A DNA stretch of 36,944 bases from Bacteroidota bacterium (GTDB lineage Bacteria; Bacteroidota; Bacteroidia; B-17B0; Aurantibacillaceae): positions 1 to 36,944 of the forward strand of contig JAUXSA010000134.1 in the NCBI GenBank assembly GCA_030681615.1, given 5' to 3'. The position numbers and the translations under genes are program-made. Shown in pieces: positions 24,674-32,118 of this stretch; the stretch's first letter is position 1; each line of letters opens with the position of its first letter. The notes beneath the pieces are model-generated. The model had not been told where the DNA came from and made no database searches. It saw only the letters and a list, made by a program, of their open reading frames with translations.

Positions 24674-25576
24674 ATGAGCAAATGGCGCAACATATTAAAA
24701 ACCTTTACATATAGCATTTTATTGCTATGTGTTGTAAATGGTTTTGCGCAGAATGATAAGCTTAACCGAGCCCAACAATTACTGCAATCTAAAAATGCTG
24801 ACATGGCCAGGCTGGCTATTGATAGTGTTATTGTACACGATGAAACAAAAGGTGATTATGTGGCTTGGACAACCCGCGCTTATATTTATTTTGAAATTTA
24901 CAAGCGTAGCGATAAACTCAAATTGAACTCTTCTTTACGTGATACCATTCTTTCTTCTTTAAAAACTTCAGGTAAATTAAAGCCGGATGAAACCTTTACA
25001 ACTAACAATAAAAAATTACTTTCAAATATTGCAGCGGGTTATTTTAACCTGTCTAAATTATTGTTGATGGATTCTATTAACTACAGCCGCAGTCTTATTG
25101 CTTATAACCGGTTTAAAGAAAATTTTGGTGTAGCTGAACCAGGAACAAATTTTACTGCCAGGGATATTGAATATTATTTGGCCGTTGGTAGTATATATTC
25201 GGATATTTTTAATAAGGATAATAAAAATACTTCTGCCCAAGACATAGCAAAAATTGCTTTACTAAAAGTATTGGATATTCAACCGGAGAATCCTTCTGCA
25301 AACATTAACCTGGGTATCATGTATTACAACCAGGCGGTAAATTTAGGTAAGGGATTGGATTATGGTGCAGACTTCTCGCAAATAGATGTGGTACAGGAAA
25401 ATATTATTAAACTGGCAAAACAAGCTGAGCAGTTTATTATAAAAGTTTATAAAGTTGATAATAAAAATGTAAAAGCGGTTGAAGCACTTCATAGCATTTA
25501 CAAAATGCTGAACGATAAAGCGAAGGAAGAAGAGTTTAAGAAAAAATGTAAAGAGTTAAATATTAAAATAGACTAA
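24674..25576 (+). CDS. Exported TPR-like helical-repeat protein
   Basis: A 300-aa protein with a Sec signal peptide (FTYSILLLCVVNGFAQ, residues about 10-26). The mature part is all-helical, with repeated pairs of about 34 residues such as NKLLSNIAAGYFNLSKLLL and NPSANINLGIMYYNQAVNL, so it is a TPR-like scaffold in the periplasm or on the outer membrane. Some Bacteroidota fuse TPRs to SpoIIE phosphatases; here the helical-repeat part is a separate exported protein encoded directly before such a phosphatase. It lies 17 nt after the YfiR-like gene and its stop shares one base with the phosphatase ATG (TAATG). Binding partners are unknown; an interaction with the sensor region of the phosphatase is an inference. 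Confidence 0.82.
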   Translation: MSKWRNILKTFTYSILLLCVVNGFAQNDKLNRAQQLLQSKNADMARLAIDSVIVHDETKGDYVAWTTRAYIYFEIYKRSDKLKLNSSLRDTILSSLKTSGKLKPDETFTTNNKKLLSNIAAGYFNLSKLLLMDSINYSRSLIAYNRFKENFGVAEPGTNFTARDIEYYLAVGSIYSDIFNKDNKNTSAQDIAKIALLKVLDIQPENPSANINLGIMYYNQAVNLGKGLDYGADFSQIDVVQENIIKLAKQAEQFIIKVYKVDNKNVKAVEALHSIYKMLNDKAKEEEFKKKCKELNIKID

Positions 25577-27357
25577 TGGCAATTAGATTCACAATAGGAA
25601 GAAAAATTGGATTAGGATTTGGCTCATTTATTGTTTTAACAATGGTGGCTTTTATTTTAACTGTTTTTACTTTAAATGATAGCAAAAAACAAACCGAAAC
25701 TGTGGTGGGGCAAGTAACACCAAGTGTTGCTGAGTTAAAGGAATTAAACCTTTTATTACAACGCTCGCATACAAACGTTTCAAAATGGTTTTACAATAAA
25801 AGTTTTAATGATATTGAATTCAGGGATGAATTAAAAAATATTATTCGCGTAGAATATCCTGAAAAGAAAAAATTATTACTAGCGTTATCACTAACATGGT
25901 CGGCTGATGAAAAAACACAACTACGTGTAATTTTTGGCAGGGTTGAAACTTTATTTAAAGTGTATCAGAACGAGATCATTGGTCAGTTAAATTCAGCTGA
26001 GGCTTACGAAGACCCAAACATTTACATGATGGCGCGTTTGCCATATGAGGATTCGGAAGTTAACATCAAAACTATTTACCGTAACCTTAATTCATTGATT
26101 GCTTTTAAACAGGAGGCTGCTGAAAAAGTAAAGGATGAGATGTTTGATTCGTTTAAATTCTTAAAAGGATTTGTGCAGTTATTAGGCATTACCCTTGTAA
26201 TTGGCGGAACTTTAATTGCCTTGTACACCACGCGCTCTATTACAAAACCAATACAGGTTTTAAAGAAAATGTTGCTTTCGATGGGCCTTGGTATTTTGCC
26301 TAAAGAACGTATTCAAACAAGAAATGATGAGGTAGGTGAAATGGGCGTTGCTTTAACCGATCTTATCCAGTCGATGGAGCAAACAACCAAGTTTGCAAAG
26401 GAAACTGGGGCGGGAAAGTTTGATGCTAATTACAAACCATTAAGCAAAGATGATACTTTAGGTCACGCATTATTAAAGATGAGGGATGATCTTGCAGAGA
26501 ACGAACGTAGTTTGGAGCGTAAAGTAATGGAGCGAACCGAAGAGGTTGTGCGTCAAAAATCAGAGATCGAAAATAAGAACGAAGAGTTAGAGATTCTTTA
26601 CAAACAGGTAACCGATAGTATTCATTACGCAAAAAGGATCCAGGAAGCGATCTTACCGCCGAAAACTATCATTGATCAAATTCTCCCCAACTCTTTTGTA
26701 TTATTTAAGCCAAAAGATATTGTTAGTGGTGATTTTTATTGGGTGGAGAAGAAAAACAACCTTACTTACTTTGCTGCGGTAGATTGCACTGGGCATGGTG
26801 TGCCGGGCGCTTTTATGAGTTTAGTAGGCCATAATATTTTAAAAGACATCATTAGTAATACGGATATAATAAAACCATCTGAGATATTGGATAAATTAAG
26901 AGAAGGTGTAATTAATACCTTGCACGTAAGTAATAAGGGCACGCAATCTAAAGATGGTATGGATATAACCCTGTGCTGCATTAATTATGACACACTAGAG
27001 TTACAATACGCCGCAGCTTATAATCCATTATATATCGTAAGGAATGGAGAATTAATTCAATATGGTGCAAACAAATTTCCTATTGGAGCGTTTATAGGAG
27101 AGAAAGAGAATTTTGATAACGTTACGATCCAACTACAAAAGAACGATCAGTTGTATGTTTTTAGTGATGGTTACGCCGACCAGTTTGGCGGACCAAAGGG
27201 TAAAAAGTTCATGGTAGGCAACTTCCGGAAATTGCTAACGCAGATCTCTCAAAAACCAGTGAAAGAACAAATGGATTTTCTGGATAAGATACTTGCCGAC
27301 TGGCAGGGCGATCTGGAGCAGGTAGATGATGTGCTGATAATTGGATTAAAAGTTTAA
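25576..27357 (+). CDS. Membrane sensor phosphatase: periplasmic four-helix-like region, HAMP, SpoIIE (PP2C-type)
   Basis: A 593-aa inner-membrane protein. TM1 spans about 12-32 (GLGFGSFIVLTMVAFILTVF), a helical periplasmic sensor region runs about 33-196, and TM2 spans about 199-218 (FVQLLGITLVIGGTLIALYT). A HAMP linker follows from about 219 to 275 (TRSITKPIQVLKKMLLSMG), then a coiled coil at about 305-360. The SpoIIE Ser/Thr phosphatase domain occupies about 360-593. The metal-binding acidic residues are visible as D386 (VSGDFYWVE), D403 (AVDCTGHGVPGAFMS), D463 (DGMDITL), D531 (FSDGYADQFGG) and D584/585. Such phosphatases normally act on phosphorylated anti-sigma-antagonist proteins, but no STAS or HPt gene is adjacent. 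The ATG shares a base with the preceding stop. The YfiR-like gene two genes upstream suggests that YfiR signals through this HAMP. Confidence 0.92.
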   Translation: MAIRFTIGRKIGLGFGSFIVLTMVAFILTVFTLNDSKKQTETVVGQVTPSVAELKELNLLLQRSHTNVSKWFYNKSFNDIEFRDELKNIIRVEYPEKKKLLLALSLTWSADEKTQLRVIFGRVETLFKVYQNEIIGQLNSAEAYEDPNIYMMARLPYEDSEVNIKTIYRNLNSLIAFKQEAAEKVKDEMFDSFKFLKGFVQLLGITLVIGGTLIALYTTRSITKPIQVLKKMLLSMGLGILPKERIQTRNDEVGEMGVALTDLIQSMEQTTKFAKETGAGKFDANYKPLSKDDTLGHALLKMRDDLAENERSLERKVMERTEEVVRQKSEIENKNEELEILYKQVTDSIHYAKRIQEAILPPKTIIDQILPNSFVLFKPKDIVSGDFYWVEKKNNLTYFAAVDCTGHGVPGAFMSLVGHNILKDIISNTDIIKPSEILDKLREGVINTLHVSNKGTQSKDGMDITLCCINYDTLELQYAAAYNPLYIVRNGELIQYGANKFPIGAFIGEKENFDNVTIQLQKNDQLYVFSDGYADQFGGPKGKKFMVGNFRKLLTQISQKPVKEQMDFLDKILADWQGDLEQVDDVLIIGLKV

Positions 27358-27372
27358 TTTTAAAATATTTTT

Positions 27373-28899
27373 ATGAGATACGTTTTTAGTTTTCTTTTTT
27401 TTGTTTGCCTAACCTTTTCGGGTTTTGGGCAAACACAAATGAACTATTATAAATCCTTTACGAAAGATGTTGGTATTTCGGCTACAAGTATAAAAACAAT
27501 TACAGCTAAAACGTTTAGCTTAAGTTCGCCTTTATACGATTACCAATCAGACACAGCCTCTAACCAATTAATATTTTCTACACGCAAAAAAGATCCATCT
27601 GGCAGGTTGTATGTTAACAAAGGATTTATTGCAGGATTAAATTGTGCCACCGATTCCATTAACTGGTTGTATGAAAGTTTACGTTTTGATCTTAATTTAA
27701 CCGGCGATTTTTTACTTTTTTCTAACGAGGTAAAAACAAGTCGTTACGATAAAAAACATGGTTTTGAGGTGTACGATTTTAAAGACAGGATCGTGTATGC
27801 CATAGCTGCAAACAATTCGGGTTTAACGTATGATGATCCAAAAAAACCGGATGAATTAAATTGCATTAGTTTATTGAATGGAACTGTATACTGGAAAGCC
27901 AATCTATCTCACAAAGAAGATTGGATGGATGTAAAATATTTAAATGATACAACTATTATTATTGCTGCAAACGGTTTGCATGCAATTAATATTCATACGG
28001 GTTTACTTTGGTCGCACCCGCTTGTTACCGCTGAAAAGAATCAAAAAACACTTGTATACTCTGTTGTACATAAAGAAAACGTTCAAAAAATAAATACATC
28101 GTTTAAAACAACTAAAGAAGATAATTTATTAACGCATTTGGGCTCTAATATCCTTATAGATGGAGATGTTATCTATTTTTCGGGGAAAGAAAAGGCGATA
28201 GCTGTAAAAACAAATGGCGAATTGCTATGGGAGTTAGATCTGAAAGAGTTGCCAATTTCTAAAATGATATTAACAAAAAGTGGTTCGGCTATTACATTAA
28301 TTAATTTAGGTTTAAGCCAGTTTAAAGATAATTATGTTTTATACGGCAAACCATTTGTAATGAATGTGGATGCAGCTACCGGGAAAATTAATTCGCAAAG
28401 TAAATTTACTTCGTCTGAAAACTTAATTGATTTTTTACCTCAAAAACAATCGTATTTGCTGGCGGATAAAAAAAATATCATTCAAACAAATTCCAATAAC
28501 GAATCTTTTGAAAATCTTATCCCGCTTGATGATCACAAGTACGGCCGTTTTGTAGAGTTTATTAATGGTGACGAATATTTTGTTGAAAAAGAAGGTTATT
28601 ACGTGCCATTAAATTTTATTAATGATAATGTAGTTTATTTTAAAACCGAAAATAACAAAGTTTATGGAGTAGATAAAGTTGATGTTCAATATGAATACCA
28701 CTTTACTGAATTATTTAAACGTGATAAGGTTTATAAAGATAAAACGGTGATCTTTAATTTTAAGGACACTTACGTTATTAATAAGAACTTTGAATTGCTG
28801 GCAACATTTAATTTAGTTGAGAGAAGTATTGTAATGAAAAACAAGATCTATTTTTTCGGCGGCAGATTGTTGAATATTGTTGACCTTGACGATCTTTAA
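27373..28899 (+). CDS. Exported beta-propeller protein (PQQ/BamB-like repeats)
   Basis: A 508-aa protein with a signal peptide (YVFSFLFFVCLTFSGFGQ, cleaved near residue 20). Repeated strands of the PQQ/quinoprotein type are seen: DSINWLYES (about 94-102), NGTVYWKANLS (169-179), TGLLWSHPL (209-217) and NGELLWELDL (281-290), followed by more strands to the C-terminus. There is no evidence for bound PQQ; similar propellers serve as scaffolds or ligand sensors. The gene follows the phosphatase by 15 nt and appears to close the operon. A role as the extracytoplasmic part of the same signalling system is inferred from its position. Other propeller families cannot be excluded. Confidence 0.72.
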   Translation: MRYVFSFLFFVCLTFSGFGQTQMNYYKSFTKDVGISATSIKTITAKTFSLSSPLYDYQSDTASNQLIFSTRKKDPSGRLYVNKGFIAGLNCATDSINWLYESLRFDLNLTGDFLLFSNEVKTSRYDKKHGFEVYDFKDRIVYAIAANNSGLTYDDPKKPDELNCISLLNGTVYWKANLSHKEDWMDVKYLNDTTIIIAANGLHAINIHTGLLWSHPLVTAEKNQKTLVYSVVHKENVQKINTSFKTTKEDNLLTHLGSNILIDGDVIYFSGKEKAIAVKTNGELLWELDLKELPISKMILTKSGSAITLINLGLSQFKDNYVLYGKPFVMNVDAATGKINSQSKFTSSENLIDFLPQKQSYLLADKKNIIQTNSNNESFENLIPLDDHKYGRFVEFINGDEYFVEKEGYYVPLNFINDNVVYFKTENNKVYGVDKVDVQYEYHFTELFKRDKVYKDKTVIFNFKDTYVINKNFELLATFNLVERSIVMKNKIYFFGGRLLNIVDLDDL

Positions 28900-28901
28900 A
28901 A

Positions 28902-29324
28902 TTATTTCTCGAAATCTTCTATCAGTTTTCGCCAGTTGGTAGGAATGTCAATGCTTATTTTCTTTAAATAATCCATGGCTACTAAAATGCCAATACCTTT
29001 TGCCGCTTCAATTAACTGACCATCTACTTTTTTTAAGATCACGTTTTTTATGGTCATGCTTTTTGTACCAAGCTTTATTATTTTGGTGCAGCAATATACT
29101 TCGTCCACCAAATAAAGTGGCGTAATATGATCTATTTCTGTTCTGGCAGTAATAAAACCCTTCTCGTTCCAGTTAATGTTATTGCTTAAAACCTGATCAA
29201 AATATTTTACGCGTCCTAATTCAAAAAAACTTAAGTAACAGGCATTGTTTACATGATCAAGCCTGTCAACATCATTAAAGCGTAACTGAATAGGTATTAC
29301 GTGTTTATAATCCTGGTATGTCAT
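28902..29324 (-). CDS. Acyl-CoA thioesterase (4HBT/YbgC-like hot-dog fold)
   Basis: A 140-aa cytoplasmic hot-dog thioesterase that hydrolyses acyl-CoA thioesters. The N-terminal motif LRFNDVDRLDHVNNACYLSF (about 14-33) is the family signature, with the catalytic Asp candidate at D18 and the HVNN segment. The following FFELGRVKYF helix also fits. The length is normal. It starts 8 nt after the stop of the polyprenyl synthase gene on the same strand, so they are probably co-transcribed. The acyl substrate cannot be told. Its stop is only 2 nt from the convergent propeller gene's stop, with no separating hairpin. Confidence 0.9.
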   Translation of the reverse strand: MTYQDYKHVIPIQLRFNDVDRLDHVNNACYLSFFELGRVKYFDQVLSNNINWNEKGFITARTEIDHITPLYLVDEVYCCTKIIKLGTKSMTIKNVILKKVDGQLIEAAKGIGILVAMDYLKKISIDIPTNWRKLIEDFEK

Positions 29325-29332
29325 TAATTTAA

Positions 29333-30313
29333 TTAGGCTTGTCGGTTTAAAAGTTCTTTGGCGTAGCTTTTTAATGCTTCTTTTTTTGAAGGATTGGCAT
29401 TGACCTTATTTAAAAGATCAATAGCTTGCAGGGTGTGTGTATCGGCTTCCTGCTGGCATAATTTTTTTATATTGAGTTCATTATAAATTGCCAAAACCCC
29501 TTCCACTTTTTTAGCAGGATCTTTTTCTTTCAATAATTTTTTAAGAACTTTTTTTTGTTTTTCGTTAGCGAGCTCAAGTGCCTTTAAATATAAAAATGTT
29601 TTTTTGTTTGCGAGAATATCACCGCCAACTTGTTTCCCGAATTTTTTTTGATCCGTTGCGAATGCATCTAAAAGATCATCCATTAATTGAAACGCAACAC
29701 CCAAATGTTTTCCGAATGCATATAAATTATTTTGATCTTCTTCTTTTGCATTGGCGTTAATGGCGCCCATTTTTAAACTGCAACCCAATAATACAGCAGT
29801 TTTATTGGTAATCATATCAATATAATTTGTTACATGAACGTTTTCGTTGTTCTCAAAATTCATGTCGTGCTGTTGTCCTTCGCAAACTTCAATGGCCGTT
29901 TTATTTAATAGCACATTTAATTTTTTAAACTCTTTAAAATCGTAATGTTCTAAAACCTGCTTCGCTTTTATCAGCATTACATCGCCGCTTAAAATAGCAA
30001 TGTTGGTATTCCATTTTATATGTACGGTCTCTTTATTTCTGCGCAAAGGAGCAGCATCTAAAATATCATCGTGTATTAGCGAAAAATTATGGAAGAGTTC
30101 AACCGAAAGAGCAGAGTTTAAAGCTAGTTTAGGGTCTTTATCAAAAAGATCGCAGCCAATTAAAGCAAGTAGCGGACGTAATCTTTTTCCACCCAGAGAT
30201 AGAATATAATTTTCGGGTTCGTAAAGTTCTTTTGGCGATCTGGAATTTAAACCAGATCGGTAATCTTCTAAATGTTTTAAGAAAAGATCGAAGAATGCTT
30301 GATAATTATTCAC
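29333..30313 (-). CDS. Polyprenyl synthetase family protein (probable short-chain FPP/GGPP synthase)
   Basis: Head-to-tail prenyl chain elongation enzyme of 326 aa in the isoprenoid pathway. The first Asp-rich motif is DDILD (82-86, within FSLIHDDILDAAPLRR) and the second is DDLLD (QLMDDLLDAF, about 211-220). The GGKRLRPLLALIG segment (about 41-53) binds the diphosphate. The fifth residue before the first motif is Phe77, an aromatic that usually limits the product to C15-C20. The typical bacterial FPPS two-residue insertion (DDxxxxD) is absent, which favours a GGPP-type layout. The gene lies 9 nt after the RfbA stop and 8 nt before the thioesterase. Product length is inferred. Confidence 0.92.
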   Translation of the reverse strand: MNNYQAFFDLFLKHLEDYRSGLNSRSPKELYEPENYILSLGGKRLRPLLALIGCDLFDKDPKLALNSALSVELFHNFSLIHDDILDAAPLRRNKETVHIKWNTNIAILSGDVMLIKAKQVLEHYDFKEFKKLNVLLNKTAIEVCEGQQHDMNFENNENVHVTNYIDMITNKTAVLLGCSLKMGAINANAKEEDQNNLYAFGKHLGVAFQLMDDLLDAFATDQKKFGKQVGGDILANKKTFLYLKALELANEKQKKVLKKLLKEKDPAKKVEGVLAIYNELNIKKLCQQEADTHTLQAIDLLNKVNANPSKKEALKSYAKELLNRQA

Positions 30314-30322
30314 GAAAAAAAA

Positions 30323-31189
30323 TTAAGAGTTCTTTGCAACATCCAATAAATATGTACCATAACCACTTTTAGTTAATGGTGTAGCAACTTTTATTAATTG
30401 TTCTTTATTTATGTAACCCATTTTAAAAGCAACTTCTTCAATACAGCCAATTTTTAAACCCTGGCGTTCTTCAATTACTTGCACAAATTGGCCGGCTTGC
30501 ATAAGTGAAGGAAAAGTTCCGGTGTCTAACCACGCAGTTCCGCGGTCCATTATAGATACTTTTAATTTACCTTGTTTTAAATATTCTTTATTTACATCAG
30601 TAATTTCGTATTCGCCGCGGGGACTAGGTTTAAGATCTTTAGCAATTTGTACCACGGTGTTATCATAAAAGTATAAACCGGGTACTGCGTAATTTGATTT
30701 TGGCTCTTTGGGTTTTTCTTCAATTGAAAGAACATTAAATGATTTATCAAATTCAACAACACCATAACGTTCAGGATCGCTAACATGATAGGCAAAAACA
30801 ACTCCACCTACTGGATTATTTATTTGACGTAACGCACCACCGAGGCCGATGCCATAAAAAATATTATCTCCTAAAATCAAAGCTACTTTATCGTTACCAA
30901 TAAATTTTTCGCCTAAAACAAAAGCTTGCGCTAAGCCATTTGGTACTTCTTGCACGATATAAGAAAATTTACATCCTATACTTTCACCTGTTCCTAAAAG
31001 TCTTTCAAAGTGAGGAAGGTCATGAGGTGTAGAAATTATTAAGATCTCGTTTATACCAGCCATCATTAAAACAGACAAGGGATAATAGATCATTGGTTTA
31101 TCGTAAATAGGCATCATTTGTTTACTCATTGCTAAAGTAAGCGGGTGTAAACGTGTGCCTGAGCCTCCTGCTAAAATAATTCCCTTCAT
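30323..31189 (-). CDS. rfbA: Glucose-1-phosphate thymidylyltransferase
   Basis: Makes dTDP-glucose from glucose-1-phosphate and dTTP, the first step towards dTDP-L-rhamnose and other dTDP-sugars. The 288-aa protein has the nucleotide-binding loop [14 protein letters not shown] (about 5-18), [18 protein letters not shown] (22-39), GLAQAF (85-90) and the metal-binding LGDNIFYG (106-113). The length is typical of RmlA. The rfbB, rfbC and rfbD genes usually found next to it are absent; instead it precedes polyprenyl synthase and thioesterase genes. A degenerate -7 box TACCTTTC on the - strand (31217-31210) would give a leader of about 17 nt. Confidence 0.96.
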   Translation of the reverse strand: MKGIILAGGSGTRLHPLTLAMSKQMMPIYDKPMIYYPLSVLMMAGINEILIISTPHDLPHFERLLGTGESIGCKFSYIVQEVPNGLAQAFVLGEKFIGNDKVALILGDNIFYGIGLGGALRQINNPVGGVVFAYHVSDPERYGVVEFDKSFNVLSIEEKPKEPKSNYAVPGLYFYDNTVVQIAKDLKPSPRGEYEITDVNKEYLKQGKLKVSIMDRGTAWLDTGTFPSLMQAGQFVQVIEERQGLKIGCIEEVAFKMGYINKEQLIKVATPLTKSGYGTYLLDVAKNS

Positions 31190-31302
31190 AGTTTTAAATA
31201 TATGGTTTGGAAAGGTACAAAATTTTTAAAATCAATGAGGGTTAAAATTTGGCAAGAAAATAAAAATAGGTTTTCACTAAAATTTGCTATTTTTATACCA
31301 AA

Positions 31303-31911
31303 ATGAAGTTAAAACCACATAAAATTGCTCTTTTTTGCTTGTTTTTTGCGATGTTTTCGTTTAAACAGGAAAATGATTTTTTTCAAAAACTGGTTGTTCA
31401 GGCAGTAAATCAAACTAAAATAAAAGTTACATATGTACCTGCTTATGTTCAAATAAAATATCCTAATGGAGACGTTCCGGCAAATACCGGTGTTTGTACT
31501 GATTTGGTTATCAGGGCATACAGAGGGGTTGGCATCGATCTTCAAAAAGAAGTGCATGAGGATATGGTTAAACATTTTAAGGACTATCCCAAATTATGGA
31601 AGCTAAAAACCCCCGATACCAATATTGACCATAGAAGGGTGCCCAACCTGATGACCTATTTTAAGAATAAAAAGGCAGAGTTGGTGGTAACTGACAAGGC
31701 CGAGGATTATAAACCCGGCGACCTTGTTACCTGGAACCTGCAAAACAAAAAGGTAGTAAGCGGTATCACTCACATTGGCATTGTTACCAACCAGCGGTCG
31801 CCCGATGGTAAACGTTATCTAATTGCCCATAACATTGGAGGTGGTAATAACATTGAGGATATGCTCTTTTCTTATACTATTATTGGGCATTATCGTTTTA
31901 AAGGACAGTAA
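31303..31911 (+). CDS. Exported DUF1287 protein (NlpC/P60-like fold)
   Basis: A 202-aa protein of the DUF1287 family, placed in the NlpC/P60 cysteine-peptidase superfamily. The N-terminus (IALFCLFFAMFSF) is a short hydrophobic export signal. Candidate active residues are C65 (TGVCTDLVIRAYRG), H157 (ITHIGIVTNQR) and H176 (YLIAHNIGGG), the order expected of a C-H-H/N triad. The family motif DHRRVPNLMTYF (about 109-120) is present. By fold a peptidoglycan amidase/endopeptidase is possible, but the substrate of this family is not established. It is divergent from rfbA and its own promoter is not clear. A short dyad (31933-31947) follows the stop. Confidence 0.87.
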   Translation: MKLKPHKIALFCLFFAMFSFKQENDFFQKLVVQAVNQTKIKVTYVPAYVQIKYPNGDVPANTGVCTDLVIRAYRGVGIDLQKEVHEDMVKHFKDYPKLWKLKTPDTNIDHRRVPNLMTYFKNKKAELVVTDKAEDYKPGDLVTWNLQNKKVVSGITHIGIVTNQRSPDGKRYLIAHNIGGGNNIEDMLFSYTIIGHYRFKGQ

Positions 31912-31932
31912 AACGTATTTGTTAAAATTAAA

Positions 31933-31947
31933 ACCTAAACTTTAGGT
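31933..31947. promoter_or_regulatory. Perfect 7-1-7 dyad after the DUF1287 gene
   Basis: ACCTAAA and TTTAGGT flank a single central C. No T-run follows, and the one-base spacer cannot form a terminator loop, so an operator for the downstream cargo gene is more likely. A C-rich patch (about 31965-31980) lies between this dyad and the candidate promoter at 32014. Confidence 0.3.
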
Positions 31948-32013
31948 CTGATGTGATTGAGTAAACCCCCCTTTTGACTTACTGAAAAAAGCACCGATCA
32001 GAGCTTTAATGTC

Positions 32014-32021
32014 TAATTTTG
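32014..32021 (+). promoter_or_regulatory. -7 promoter box upstream of the glycine-rich cargo gene
   Basis: TAATTTTG matches TAnnTTTG exactly. It would give a leader of about 50 nt to the ATG at 32074 or 94 nt to the ATG at 32119. No -33 TTTG is seen at the usual spacing. Confidence 0.5.
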
Positions 32022-32118
32022 TTTATCAATGATAAGTTAATTTTTAGATTAATTAGGTGTCCAAAAAGAATAAATGAAAAAAGAAAACTTAAATATAAAT
32101 TTCGTTGAAAGAAATCTT

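Noticed and set aside
32074-32118. Upstream ATG at 32074 as the start of the glycine-rich cargo protein
   Set aside because: It would add 15 polar residues before a complete signal peptide that starts at ATG 32119. It remains possible but is less likely.
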